Shown in pieces: positions 10,101 to 20,555 of a stretch of 43,481 bases of DNA. Numbering within the stretch: position 1 is the first letter of the stretch; each line of letters opens with the position of its first letter. The notes under the pieces were generated by a model, which was given only the letters and a program-made list of their open reading frames with translations, was not told the DNA's origin and ran no database searches. Source of the DNA: Xanthoparmelia taractica (Eukaryota; Ascomycota; Lecanoromycetes; Lecanorales; Parmeliaceae); contig JANQBS010000299.1 in assembly GCA_033085395.1 (NCBI GenBank), positions 1 to 43,481 on the forward strand, read 5' to 3'. The position numbers were made by a program, and so were the translations under genes.

Positions 10101-10210
10101 AGGTCGATACCCAGAACTGCGGAAGCTGCGGAAGCGAAAGAAGTGAAAAGGAGGAGTACTGATAGAAGAACGACAGGGTTTGAGGGTCGCCGTCGACCGT
10201 GAGCGGGCAT
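7124..10210 (-). CDS. LHS1: ER-lumen Hsp70-family chaperone Lhs1/HYOU1 (1028 aa)
   Basis: This large Hsp70 of the ER acts as nucleotide-exchange factor for BiP/Kar2 and helps proteins through the translocon. One exon. The signal peptide covers residues 1-31 (basic start, then LLSVLLLF). The ATPase domain follows: IDLGTEYIKA (about 35-44, phosphate 1), DMGAGSTTATV (phosphate 2) and VILHGGAVRTPFVQ (adenosine motif). Next come a beta-rich domain and an acidic, Ser/Glu-rich insertion with KKGDLEP, as in GRP170 proteins. A long helical C-terminal region and a Lys/Arg-rich tail complete it. It ends in HGEL, a variant of the HDEL/KDEL ER-retrieval signal. Length suits the family (about 900-1050 aa). 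It is divergent from the phosphatase gene at 10507, with 296 bp between start codons. Long ORFs on the opposite strand are shadows. Confidence 0.93.
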   Translation of the reverse strand: MPAHGRRRPSNPVVLLSVLLLFTSFASAASAVLGIDLGTEYIKAALVKPGIPLEIVLTKDSKRKEIAAVAFKPLRTRVNTAESDAFPVRIYGGDAVALSARFPGDVYSNLKPLLGLKFSDELISEYGGTFPGLNIVEWAETGTVGFRSDSFVKEEEPWLVEELLAMELKNIKGNAETMAGKGSKIQDAVITVPSFYTAQERNAVILAADLAGLRVLSLISDGLSVGLNYATSRTFPTVNEGGKSEIHLVYDMGAGSTTATVLKFQGRTVKDIGKYNKTIQEVQVLGTSWDKTLGGDALNRVILEDMINKITSTAHMKHLEVLPKHIRAHGRTMAKLWKEAEKVRQVLSANTEISTSLESLYDEDFNFKYKLSRADFEQLASAYLERVQKPMIEALSIAKLSLADLESVILHGGAVRTPFVQRHLEAAIEDPDKIRTNVNADEAAVFGAAFKAAAISPSFRVKEIRASDSAVYPVSASWSIDGKQKQQKLFVPTSQVGAEKQVSVKAMADFSFTLSQQPSFDSSDLQISLIKTENLTDSVKQLTNNFGCSLSDISTTFAIRLSPVDGLPEVISGSVSCEVIETETKRGGVVDGMKDFLGFGSKKGDLEPLKEESSAESPTPTLDSKTFTASLPTEGNTAGGVVNDDVKEDKPKEVKRKTESIAISFLTEFVGSETVKPQSQQRIKARLIAFDKSDHSRVLREETLNSLEGYTYKIRDILEDRGFVAASTEEQRDRIEEKSNDASIWLYGDGADANRESLTARLDELHGLVAPIQRRRDEASKRPSEIQKLKDTLAQANTMVTVVNQQREAQVLLAESKAASDSEAAKSQTTLAPSSSTDDFADLDDETATASFSTTSAAPNLPASLYSEEDVNAILQKEDFVRRWLDEKLAEQEKLSPTDDPVLLSSELSAKSKELNDVVMSLLTKQMKPPPRPKKSKSRSKVTKRNSTKAVDKDSSTVISGAAAKETTGSAGALEDEMEGLHQVTQEDIEEAMAEQKSKAEKETRRREKAKASGKGKDKGRVEEHGEL

Positions 10211-10506
10211 ACTGTGAAAATGTGAGATGGGGGCGCAGAATCAGGGAAAGGGAGCAGAATGTATTTGCAAAGCAAGAAGAGTCAAAGGATTCAGAAAGGA
10301 CAGGTGGTGCTCTTGCGAGCTGAGCATTGAGGTCAACGCTCAATGGGCGGAAGAGAGAGCTTCTGGCCAGAGTGGCATCTCGAAAGGTCAGCGGGCGCTA
10401 GACGAGGAAAGAATAGGCGACTTTGGGAAACTCCGCATTGAGTGAGGAAGGGGGTTTGTACGAGTACCTCATATGCTTTACATTCACACCCTCAAGCATA
10501 TATGAT

Positions 10507-11901
10507 ATGGTAGTCACTACCATCTATATGACCAGGCATGGAGTACAGTTCTGTTCTCTCGTACTTGGTGCTCTGTCGGCTCATCTCGTCGATAGTTCCG
10601 TGGCAACTGGACAGTAGACCCAGCCACTGGGAAATATCATACAACCGTCCCGAGTCCCACCAACGTAAGAAACGGAGACCCTTTATTTGAGGAGCAAGCG
10701 TACTATCTTGTCACTTGATTATGTCCCATTACTTGAAGGGCGCGATTTGGAGGGAACGCTGACATTGGACTTTGTAGATTCCCTCCGACCCACCCCTTGC
10801 TGCTTATGGTGAACGTCAGGCTGAACAGCTAGCGACTGCTCTCTCAGCCATCAAAAATCCTCCAATTACCCGTGTGTACAGCAGTCCCTACTATCGGTGT
10901 CTGCAAACTCTACAACCTTTTGTTGAGAAGAGTGGGCTGGACGTGAGGGGTGACAATGGCATTGGGTAGGACTTTTTGTCTAGTGATCTTTGCCAGGTGA
11001 GCATTGGCTGACTCCAATTGGCAGTGAATGGTATGGTCTTGCTCGTTTCAAGCACCCAGCGCCCGCTCCCCCGACCCTCTTACGAACCTTCTTCCGGTCA
11101 TATGATTCCGGGTACAAACCCAGCATAATACCATCGTCATCCGGCGAAGACCTACCTGCTCTCCATGATCGCTGTGCGTATGCTCTGAGCTACATCATCT
11201 CCGACGCAGATGCCGAAGATGCTGCTTCCTCAGAAAGGCACCAAAAGGAGACGTCCATTCTCATCTGCACTCACGCAGCCTCCATGATAGCTATTGGCCG
11301 AGTGTTAACGGGCCATATGCCTGATAGTGCATATGTAGAAGACTTCAAGACCTACACGTACGTTTACCTCTCGGAGCCTTATCCCCTCAATCCCTAACTC
11401 AATCCGCGTTCCGCGATAATTCCCAGTTTGCATGTTTACAGAGTCCTGTCCCGTAATTCGATCTCACGGAAGAAGTACTGACTCGGGATCCTTGAAGGTG
11501 TGGTATCTCAAAATTTCTACGCAGGAATATACGCCTAGATGAAGGGGAGAAAATATTTGAGAAGTGGGAGCCGGGAATGGATGTGCCAAAGGGGGATTGG
11601 AGAGCTGGAAAGGGCGTGGCTGGGGGGTGGGACTGCGTGATAAATAGTGATTGCAGCCATCTAGAAGGCGGGGAGGAGAGAGGATGGTAAGTTGTCCCAT
11701 GGATTTTCGATATAATTAGCCTGATGCGGCCTAGGGGATTCAAAGATGCTCAGACGTTTTGAACCTGAGGACTGATCGTTCATCAGGCAATTCCATGGTG
11801 ATGAAGTTTTCGATGAACCTCATACGTCTTTGGTTGGTGAGCATAGAGCTAAAGACATTGGTGTTAGGTATAGGAAGGAGGTAGCAAATCCAAAGCTTTA
11901 G
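10507..11901 (+). CDS. Phosphoglycerate-mutase-family phosphatase, TFC7-like (274 aa, six exons)
   Basis: Member of the histidine-phosphatase superfamily and closest in layout to fungal proteins related to yeast Tfc7, a TFIIIC subunit with this fold. Exons: 10507-10542, 10596-10664, 10778-10965, 11025-11357, 11498-11686 and 11787-11901; all phases agree. The catalytic motif is TRHG (residues 9-12). Exon 1 ends exactly after it, and FRGNW starts exon 2. The proton-donor region YSSPYYRCLQT, the EWYGLARFxHPAP block and the second active-site histidine (LICTHAASM) are present. The C-terminal part has GGWDC and FHGDEVFDEP. The conserved TYTCGIS block shows that the fourth intron ends at 11497, past a false stop at 11479-11481. 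Whether it acts in Pol III transcription or only as a phosphatase is not decided by the sequence. Confidence 0.85.
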
Positions 11902-12043
11902 GAGTTGATGTTACTTAAATACTATCTACAAGTCGTGCATAAGTCGTGCGGACGCAATTCGCCAAGTTACAAACAGTCAAACTTCTGATAAACCGGTTAT
12001 CAAATATAAATCTGCTCACTGCACGTCAGATATGTGCCCGGGA

Positions 12044-14809
12044 TCATGAAGGATGCCTCGTGGTTTGTGTACTCACCATATTAAGCAGCCACATCACTCC
12101 TAGAATGATACCAATCCTTACCCTTAAACCTCCACTAATATACCACCTCATTCTGCTTGTTGACCTTGTTGTGCCAGCCCCAAAAATATTTGCAACGCGG
12201 CAAATCTTGAAGATACCTCTCACATCCTCTCTACTTCCCTTTATTGGAAACCCCTCCTCCACGCCAATGGCCTCATGGTCTAGCACTTCATTTTGCATTC
12301 CCTCATTTGGGTCAACGATCCAACTGGTCAGGGTCTGGGTGGCGGCTGCGACGTGCCAGCATACCCAGAAGAAGATGATCGTTAGGATTGCCAGATCTAC
12401 CTTCCTCCCGCCACTTTCACCTACGATGCTTTCGAAGACCCCCAAGGCCAGGAGCCCCTTGGTGTCTGCCGCCAGCCAAATGTGGAACTGGAGCGTGAAA
12501 GTCTCGAGGGAGTGCCGACCCATCCACGCGAATATTGAGGAATGGAGATCACGTGCGTGATGGCTGGTGTTGCGGAAAATGACATATGTGAGGACAGGTG
12601 CTGTGGATATGTACGGAAACCACGCATTATATGAGTGTTTGTCTGGAGCGCGACGAGCGAAAAGGTAGAAACAAGATGGCGCGACGGCAGCGGTTGCTAA
12701 CCATGCAAAGCGAAGAATCCAGCGGTTTTGGCGAATGAGAAGGTCGAAGGCGCAGCCCTCTGGCGTTTCTTTATTTAGTGCGTCCTCAATCTTCACAAAG
12801 CATGTACCACAAAGCATGCCTGTATAGACAATACAGCTATCGAGTTGGAGTCGGAAGCGCCATTCCGTGACGTTCCAGCGAATGTGGAAACACTTCTCCA
12901 GGACTTGAAAGAGACTTTCGAATAAACCGGGAACTCGGATCAAAGCTGTCGTTAAAATAGCAGAGATCAGAATTTTGGCCATCAGAAACGCCCAAGAACC
13001 GTTCCTTGAGTGACCCACTGCCATGGTAAGATAGATTACCAGATACCAAAAGCTGATCAGTGGGGCGAAATAGTAGAAAAGATAGTCTGTCTTCATCACG
13101 TACGGAAGAAGACAGCTCAGCATGTTGATCCGTATGAGTACGGCAGCAGAGCGCCGAAGGGAATAATCCGATCTTTGGTAAAAGAAGACAGTGTGCCCAA
13201 AACCCGTCATGAAGATATACGAAGCAACTAGAAGCCGGACCGTTTTGTAGATCCATAATATCCTCGATGCTCCGGTGTAGTGATAGATCAAAATGACGAA
13301 TTGCATCCACCCTTTCCACTCATCTGTTTGATATCTCGAGAGAAATGGCTGGTCTTGTACCTTCCGAGCTGAGTATCTAGATCTCTTGTGCAGTGGTGCA
13401 GGCACGGACCAACGTAGGGAGAGGACTCCCAGGACGAGGATGGCTGTGCAAAGCCATGTGAATTCTGTGAATGAGTAGTGCTTCTGAGCCTTGTTGAATA
13501 GCTGTGTGCGATCAGCATAGTAGCAATAGCAAATAGCTAACGCTAGGACAGTGATAGCTCGTGTGACCTTGCGAGAAGGAAGGAGACTGGATGTTTTGGT
13601 TTCTGGGATCGATCAGCTGGCAGCCTTATCAATTGACATGGAAGCCTCACCTTTGAAAGTGATCGAGATGAGGGCGGGTAGCAAACCTAAAGAAACGATC
13701 AGAATTACGGACTGAGTCCGATTCGGTCTCTGATATGTGTTGCAACAAGTCTTGTCCATTGGGTACCCTTTAGAATTAGATTGGCGTAGGACAGCATTGC
13801 ATCTCGCGTTAAGCAGCACGTCGGCCATCTTAGCGGCAACGGCTCCCGTGACATGCAGGCCATCTTGATCGTACGCTGAGGGTTCGCGCCAAGTCATGTG
13901 GGAGAAACTCCATGCAACAGTAACATTACGTTCGATTGATGATTGCTGCAAATGCTGATATATAGGCGTGACCCTAGCTGGGGTGATGCTCCGGGCCCGC
14001 TCTGGTGATAGCGCATCGTAACATGGTACCTGGATTGGGGCAATAACAACAAGGTCATCCACGCCTTCGGAGCCATGACCAGGCTGGCCTGACGGCGTTC
14101 TGGGTATCTTACCATAGTGTAGAGCACGAGTGATCCTACTAATGGAACTTTCGAAACGCCGATAAGAAGCTTCGCCAAGATATCGCGTATGCCACAATCC
14201 TCCCCCGATTAAGAGTATTGCTGCTTTGTCAATATGCTTGTTTCTCGAGCCAGACAGCGATGCCGCTGCAACTTCTCGGTCCAAGTTTGACGTGTTAAGG
14301 TACGGATCCCAAGCGAATTCGACCGTGAGGCCGTGTGCATGCACAGAAATATTCGAATGCCTGTCTTCTCTGTGTTCTGGGACATCGAGCTTCTTGGCGA
14401 AAGCCCAAAATATTTGCCTTGTGACAGAGTCGCCAATTAATACAACTCTCCGGGACTTCAAACATGTATTCAAGTCCTTGGCGTTGTACTCATGCATCAT
14501 GCAACCTGTAGGCTGCCAATTCGAATGTTCTTGGACCGAACGATATGGATCAGGGGCTTCGAGCCATCGGCCACGAGTGAGTAGTGCGTCACATTTGTTG
14601 GTGTCATAGCTATCTACACAGCACGTTAGTTCTATTTTAGAGGATGTGAATAGGGTGAACCAGGAATGTACGCATGAGCAGTGCTCCTTACCTTGCCAGA
14701 AATGCCGATATATGACAAGAATAATAACCATGACGAAAAGTGAAAAGCATGCACGGTCTACTGCATCTTGCCAATCAAGACATCCAGCTCGGATTCTACG
14801 TAGATGCAT
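12044..14809 (-). CDS. CAS1: Cas1-type sugar O-acetyltransferase (SGNH + multi-TM; 879 aa)
   Basis: Homologue of Cryptococcus Cas1 and animal CASD1, Golgi enzymes that O-acetylate sugars of glycans. Exons on the minus strand: 14809-14692, 14613-13651 and 13602-12044, with phase-1 introns. An N-terminal anchor helix spans about residues 18-36. A lumenal SGNH/PC-esterase domain follows, with GDSVTRQ (100-106, catalytic Ser102), GGGLWHTR near 177 and the DGLH catalytic pair (290-293). The C-terminal half is the multi-pass Cas1p acyltransferase domain with DEWKGWMQFVILIYHYTGAS and the late LETFTLQFHIWLAADTKG block. ATG 14809 is the only ATG near the start of homology; an open frame before it has only GTG. 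In filamentous ascomycetes the target polysaccharide is unknown. The 3' end faces the phosphatase gene 142 bp away. Confidence 0.88.
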
Positions 14810-15286
14810 GATTGTGAGGGTGCGGTGGAGTTTGTGGCGGCGAGTCAGAATTGATGGTTGGGGACGTTGACAAAAAGGGAAGTGGTTCAACACTGACTGT
14901 CTTCCGGTGAATCCGTGACTTTGCTTGGCTTTGTGATTTTCAGGGCAGCAACGACTTGGTCCTTGAGCTCGGGGATGGCTTCTTCTCAGACTCGTAGAGG
15001 CCGTATCAAAATTTTACCCAAATTGTATAAAATAGACAAGTGTCACTTGGATCAGGGTTTCCAGAGCAGATTTGGCCATAATAATACTCTCACCTATTGA
15101 TGCTTCTTGAACATCAGGATCCACAAATATATTAAGCTCCGGACTAAAGAATCGTCATCTTGAGCACTTCGCCAGGTTTGGCAGCTGTAAGACTAATGGC
15201 ATGTTCATCGATAGACATTGTCACAAGAGCCTCATCCCCCCGGTTTAGGGACGAGTCGTTTGTCGTGAGCACTCAATACCAATTTT
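14810..15286. other. Intergenic region, CAS1 upstream / HERP-like downstream
   Basis: 477 bp containing the upstream region of CAS1 and the 3' flank of the HERP-like gene, both on the minus strand. I see no further gene, RNA or repeat in it. Confidence 0.5.
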
Positions 15287-17700
15287 TCAAACCTGTATCA
15301 AAGGCGGCTGAGTTGCCGGTTGTTGCTCTGGCGCACTAGAGCTTTCGCCACCCTCTCCTGCCCCATCAGCAACATGTCCATCCTCAAGACGAACGTTTCC
15401 CTGCTGTCGCTCTCGTGCCTCTTCCTTCCTCGCGCGCTCTTCCCTCTCCCGGGCTTCAGCCTGCCTTGCCGCCTCTGCCGCTTCTCTGGCTGCAATATGT
15501 CTCTCGCCAACACCAGGTACCAAGCTTGCAACAAACAGGGCAATAGCTCGTTCCGCCCTGCGGAGGCTTTGCCGAATAAAGCTTACATCCTGCCGTTCTC
15601 GTTCCTGCAGCAGTCGCTCGGCTGCTTCCTGAGGCGTTGGTCCACGATTCCTAGGCTGCGTGCCTGTCCCATCGCCGTTATTTTCAGTACGACCAACCCC
15701 TGCACGAGGGCGCTCATTAGCAGCGAGGGGGACAAGACCCTCTGCGTGCCTCCTGATTGGATCCCAGATCCCTTGAAGTACGGGCCTGAATATCCCAGTC
15801 TGAGCAATGAATACCAGGCTAGCGATTAGTCCAAGAAGTATGGTCCGACGCCAACCAGCACCAGCAGTGAAAAAATATACAAAACCGAACAGCCGTATCA
15901 ACAACCAAAGGTGTCCCCCAAGAGGCAGAAGAACGCGGGCCAGATCTCTGGCCTGATTTACCTGTTGCTGCTGCTGTACTTGTGCCACTTGGGCAGCGTC
16001 TGCAGGCCGTGGTGCTTGTTGTCGTCCTTGCGCGGCCTGAACCTCACCTACATCCGGCTGTTGTCCATTGGTGATGTTGTTGTTTGCTGCTTGAGTTTGT
16101 AGAGCGGCAGCGGCAGCGGGATGTATCACAGAGTTAGGAGTGATGGCGCCAAGGGAAGTAAACTGCCAAGGGGTGGTATAAAATCCAGATGGTGAGACAA
16201 GTAGGGCATGTGGTCCACTGGATGAGGACAGAACATAGACAGCAGAAGATTCGGCTCCTTGAACAGCTCTTTGCGAGGCTGCTCGCTCCTGAGCTGCTCG
16301 AATTAGCTGACTATGAAGATTTTCCCGCAGATGACTCGAATGATGAGAAAGGTTGACCAAACGAGTCCGTAGTGCGGCCGCGACATCTTGCGGTATATCT
16401 GGGATGGCCCTTAGCATCTCTTGAGCCTGTTCAAACAAAGACTCCGGCAAAGGGTTGCCCCCAGCCATAGCAGCGTCCATGGTAGAGAGATTGGATTGAA
16501 GATGCATGAGTGCAACATTCGGCGTAGGACTTCGACCAATTCCTGGAGGCGATGTAGGGTTTCCGGCTGTTGGACCGATCCCTGCAGTCTGCGGTGAATG
16601 GCCAGGCTGTAGTGCAGGTGACGACCGTCTTGGTGTGTTTGGACCAGCATGTAAGGCATTGGGAGATGTAGCATGGGCACTCTGAAACCCGTTATGAGGA
16701 CGTATACTCGTCGGTCCACTCTGTATGACCATCTGCCATCTCTCTCCATTAGGTCCGTGGTTTTCACGGACCATTGTACTCGTATTTCTAGGAGTTGTGG
16801 GTGGTGTTGAAGCTGCACCGTGGCCGTTGCTCTGCGGTATTGGTGATCCAGCTTGTGAAGGTGAAGAGGAAGGACTGATCTGTGCATTTTGCAAAGGACC
16901 ACGATGCATACCGTGTTGTGTACCTGCCGCTCTTGCTTGCTGTTGTTGCGCCATGGCATGTTGAAAAGCGGGCTGTGCAAAGGCTGCTGGTTGATACGGC
17001 TGTGCTGGAATTTGATTGGGATGCACCCCATGAAGCATAGGGTTATTCCCAATAGCCGCAAGTTGAGCTGCGAGTTGCTGGTTTACTGCATGAAACTGGG
17101 CGAAAGCATGTTGAAGTTGAGGAGGGAATTGCCCCTGGGGAGGAGGAGTATTCCCATGGCCATATCCAGGCGCATGAACGTGATAATGTGCTGGTGGAGG
17201 TGTTGGAACGTTACCCTGGGCAGCTGATCTTTGGGATGCATGTCCGGCCTCATTAGCGTGCTGTGGGTTCTGTGACGCGTCGAAGGTATTTAAGCTACCA
17301 TGTGCATGTTGCGCTGAGGGGGCTTGCTGGTCTTGGCTTGTGGATGCTGTGGATGCTGAAGATGACGACTGATTGGCTGCTTCTGGCGGTAAGACCAGGT
17401 GGAGAGAGAGAGTCTCGGAACTTTCTATCTATTCATCTGTCAGCCTGCGAAGTGAGGGATCGCCAAGGGACAAACAATTTCTTGAGTGAAGACGTCTTTC
17501 AGAGTTTTTCCCACATCAATCAGAGCATGGCCACGATAAATCAAACGTTGACGAGCAGGAGCAGGATGGGTTGCGACCTCAGCTGATATCTTTTCTCTCA
17601 ATTCGCCGATACTTGTAGCCGTAGGTATGCCAGAGAAGGTAAGTTTGTTGACCTCTTGCGATGGCGATAGAATAACGAGGTTGATGTGAGTCTTCGCCAT
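15287..17700 (-). CDS. HERP-like ubiquitin-domain ER membrane protein (788 aa)
   Basis: Probable ER-associated degradation factor related to animal HERPUD1 and fungal ubiquitin-like-domain membrane proteins. Exons: 17700-17476 and 17428-15287, with a phase-0 intron of 47 bp. The N-terminal ubiquitin-like domain (about residues 3-85) has the INLVILSPS strand, LREKISAE helix, RQRLIYRGHAL core and a closing LHLVLPP strand that is only restored by the splice. A long low-complexity region follows, rich in Q, A, P, H and N. Two hydrophobic segments sit late in the protein (LLPLGGHLWLLIRLFGFVYF and TILLGLIASLVFIAQ), the place of the HERP membrane hairpin. After them comes a charged coiled-coil tail rich in R and E. 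ATG 17700 (MAKTHIN) is the first ATG; the frame upstream has only TTG. It shares a 251-bp divergent promoter with PSD1. Confidence 0.75.
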
Positions 17701-17951
17701 TATATAGGTGACCAAAGCTTCAAGCGAGCTTGCCTTTGATACCCATGCTGCGCAAAGCAGTTGCAATGAGATACTTTAAGTTATAGTAAGAGTAAGAGAC
17801 AGGTCAGAAGAGGAACGGATGACATCGAGTGATCTGGCCGAATATTTTCATACGGTTGAATCGGCCGAGATTCCGCCGGATGAGTACCATCTGACGCCCG
17901 AGACGCTGCCAGGAACCTGCCTATTAATGTATATACTCCAAAAGGTAAGGG

Positions 17952-19674
17952 ATGTCTTTCGGAGGAAAAGCCTTGGGCCAGAAAACAGTTTCGCTGCACA
18001 GCACCAGTCTTCGGTCTTCGGACTGGACGTGCCTTTTCTGCCAGTACATGCGACCATCTCAGCGATTCTCGACCTCTGCACGAGCAAGACAGGAGCAGTA
18101 TCATAACAAGGGCCCTTTTCGCACAAAATTACGAACTGCCCTTCGGAAGACCAAGGTTCAATGGAAGTATAGGATTCCTTTTGGACTTGGTATAGGCTTT
18201 CTTGGAGTCGCACAGCTCTACAGAGTGCAGGAGCGGGAAAAGAAAAGACATCAGGAAGAGCAGGATGCGTTGCAGTCGACTGAAGATAGCAAGCGCAGGC
18301 CGAAGAAGAGAGAACGTATACGGCCAAGCGGACCTTGGTAGGGGAAAAGCCTCACTACGAGAGGAAGTCCTATATTGACATTTTCCTAGGCAGGTACAGG
18401 TTATGTCGACTCTCCCTTTAAAGGCAGTTTCGAGACTCTGGGGGCGTTTTAATGAGCTCGAAATACCCTACTACTTGAGGGTTCCCGGTTTCAGGCTATA
18501 CTCTTGGATATTTGGGGTCAAGTGAGCGCCAGAAATGTCAAATCCAGACATTCGCACTGATTGAATATTCAGTTTGTCTGAGGTTGCCGAGTCTGATCTT
18601 CACCAGTATAAAAACCTCGCTTCCTTCTTCTACCGCACACTGAAGCCTGGAGTACGCCCAATAGACTCAAATGCGTCTGCTCTTCTATCTCCCGCTGACG
18701 GCAGAGTCCTGCAATACGGAATGATTGAAAACGGAGAAGTAGAGCAAGTCAAGGGCATGACGTATAGTCTCGAAACCCTCCTGGGCACGGAGTCGTCAGG
18801 AAAACCAAAAGCAGAGGAGAAGATTCCAAAGCCTAGAGAATCGTCAGTCAAGGCTGGAGATGAGGACATCATCAGGGCTGATGAGGAGTTTGCCACGGTG
18901 AATGGTATCTCGTATACACTCCCAACTCTCTTCTCGGGCCCTGAGATTCAAGAAGTTACCAGCGCCACCGATATGTCAACAACACCGCGTTCCTCGTCAG
19001 AGAGCGAGGTTCGTGCTGACCTTGCTTTGGGCGACGGCAGTAGCCGATCCTGGTTTACTTCAACCTCGAGGACTCCGACAGCTCTGTACTATATTGTAGT
19101 CTATCTAGCACCAGGAGATTATCATCGCTTTCATTCTCCCGCGTCTTGGGTTGCCGAGAAGCGCCGCCATTTCGCAGGAGAACTCTATAGTGTCTCGCCG
19201 TATCTACAGAGGACATTGCCCGGATTGTTCACGCTCAATGAAAGAGTAGTGCTGTTAGGCCGTTGGCGGTGGGGATTTTTCAGCTTCACGGCCGTTGGAG
19301 CAACTAACGTTGGATCAATCAAGATCAACTTTGACCGTGAACTACGCACGAATAGCCTGACCACTGACACGGCTGCAGATAGAGCGGCTGAAGAAGCATC
19401 AAGCCGTGGAGAGCCTTACTCAGGGTATGCCGAAGCTACTTACGGAGCGGCAAGCAAAATATTAGGGGGCCATGCACTGCGAAAAGGAGAAGAGATGGGG
19501 GGTTTCCAATTAGGGAGCTCTATCGTTTTGGTTTTTGAAGCACCGAAAGGACGTCGCAAGAGCCTCGACGAGGGATGGACGGAGGGATCGGGGAAGGGTG
19601 GTTGGCAATGGGCCGTCCGACAGGGGCAGCAAGTGAAGTATGGTGAGACGGTTGGCTGGGTGGAAGAGACGTGA
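17952..19674 (+). CDS. PSD1: Phosphatidylserine decarboxylase, mitochondrial (proenzyme; 539 aa)
   Basis: Makes phosphatidylethanolamine from phosphatidylserine in the mitochondrial inner membrane. Exons: 17952-18337, 18390-18521 and 18573-19674, phases consistent. The N-terminus is a basic presequence without acidic residues. A transmembrane stretch (IPFGLGIGFLGVAQLY) follows near residue 75. The catalytic domain has STLPLKAVSRLWGRFN, the LLSPADGRVLQ block, YHRFHSP, and the self-cleavage site LGSS (486-489). There the chain splits before Ser488 to form the pyruvoyl cofactor; most relatives have LGST. A Ser/Glu-rich insertion of about 110 residues interrupts the domain after the SPADGR block and holds two similar GMTYSLETLL/GISYTLPTLF motifs. 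Start 17952 is the first ATG in the frame that also fits a presequence. Confidence 0.92.
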
Positions 19675-20555
19675 GACGTTGTACGTTGGTCATTACAACA
19701 GACTTGAATATGTATGCACGTAGGAGGAGTATTCGAAGGGATTAACAGTGGTGCAGTGATGTCGACGAATCAGCGTTTCTCGGAATAATCGCTCTGTTGC
19801 AATTGAAGCACAGTACTCGAACGTCCGAGATACTGGGAAATATCCACCCTTTCAAAGATCTGAGAGCAGAAACGAGCGATTTGATGAATCATCTCACACA
19901 GGAGACCTCGGTAGGGCACCATCGCTTCCGGGACTGCGAAAATATGGTAACGAAAGATAACTGTGAAGAGACCCGTACCACGGTGTGCCGTTATCCTATC
20001 CTAGTAAAAAACGTCGGCTTAGCGCTGCAGTAGCAGCCGTTCAGACCATGACGGGTATTAAGACTGAGCTTCAATAACAACATATTCACCTGTAACAGAT
20101 GAATTCGTATTTAAGTAATCCTTGGGATTTAAACAAGTGGCCTCGAGCTCGTGTGGTAAGGTATGCGATAGATTACAGGCTACGATGTTACACACGCGTT
20201 ACCTGTAACCTTTTTTTTCTGCCCTTTCTCTCTTCCCATCTCAGAGCGGCACACGGTGGCTCGAGAAAGCTGCTTTGGTTTCAATGAGACGACGGTTGCT
20301 ATGGCAAAATGATGGGCATAGAAACGTCAACAAGACTGCACAACCTCTTCATTTCACGCCAGAAGGTATCCATGTCTAGAAGAGCAAAGACAATAACAAT
20401 TTCTTTGCACGATGCTGCCTCTGCTGCCAAATTCGCCCCAACCGAGGGTAATATACAAAACCCATTCACGGCAGCCCTAGGCCGAGTACCTATCTAATCA
20501 ACCATGCAACGCCAGAACCAACGCCTGGACTCAAATGAAGATTCCTAATGTGCCT
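19675..20555. other. Convergent intergenic region between PSD1 and SEC63
   Basis: 881 bp holding the two 3' flanks. One point of structure is an inverted repeat TTACAGG...CCTGTAA (about 20,173-20,208) directly followed by a run of eight T at about 20,211-20,218. It looks like a stem followed by a Pol III-like stop, but I find no A or B box in proper spacing, so no RNA gene is called. The short ORFs here have no recognisable similarity. Confidence 0.4.

Noticed and set aside
11461..11481. Stop codon for a shorter phosphatase model ending at 11,481
   Set aside because: Splicing to 11,498 restores the conserved TYTCGIS and GGWDC blocks and two further exons, so the shorter end is an artefact of a wrong acceptor.
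20120..20220. Possible tRNA or other Pol III gene (stem followed by T8)
   Set aside because: No B box (GGTTCGANTCC) and no cloverleaf; only a 7-bp stem.
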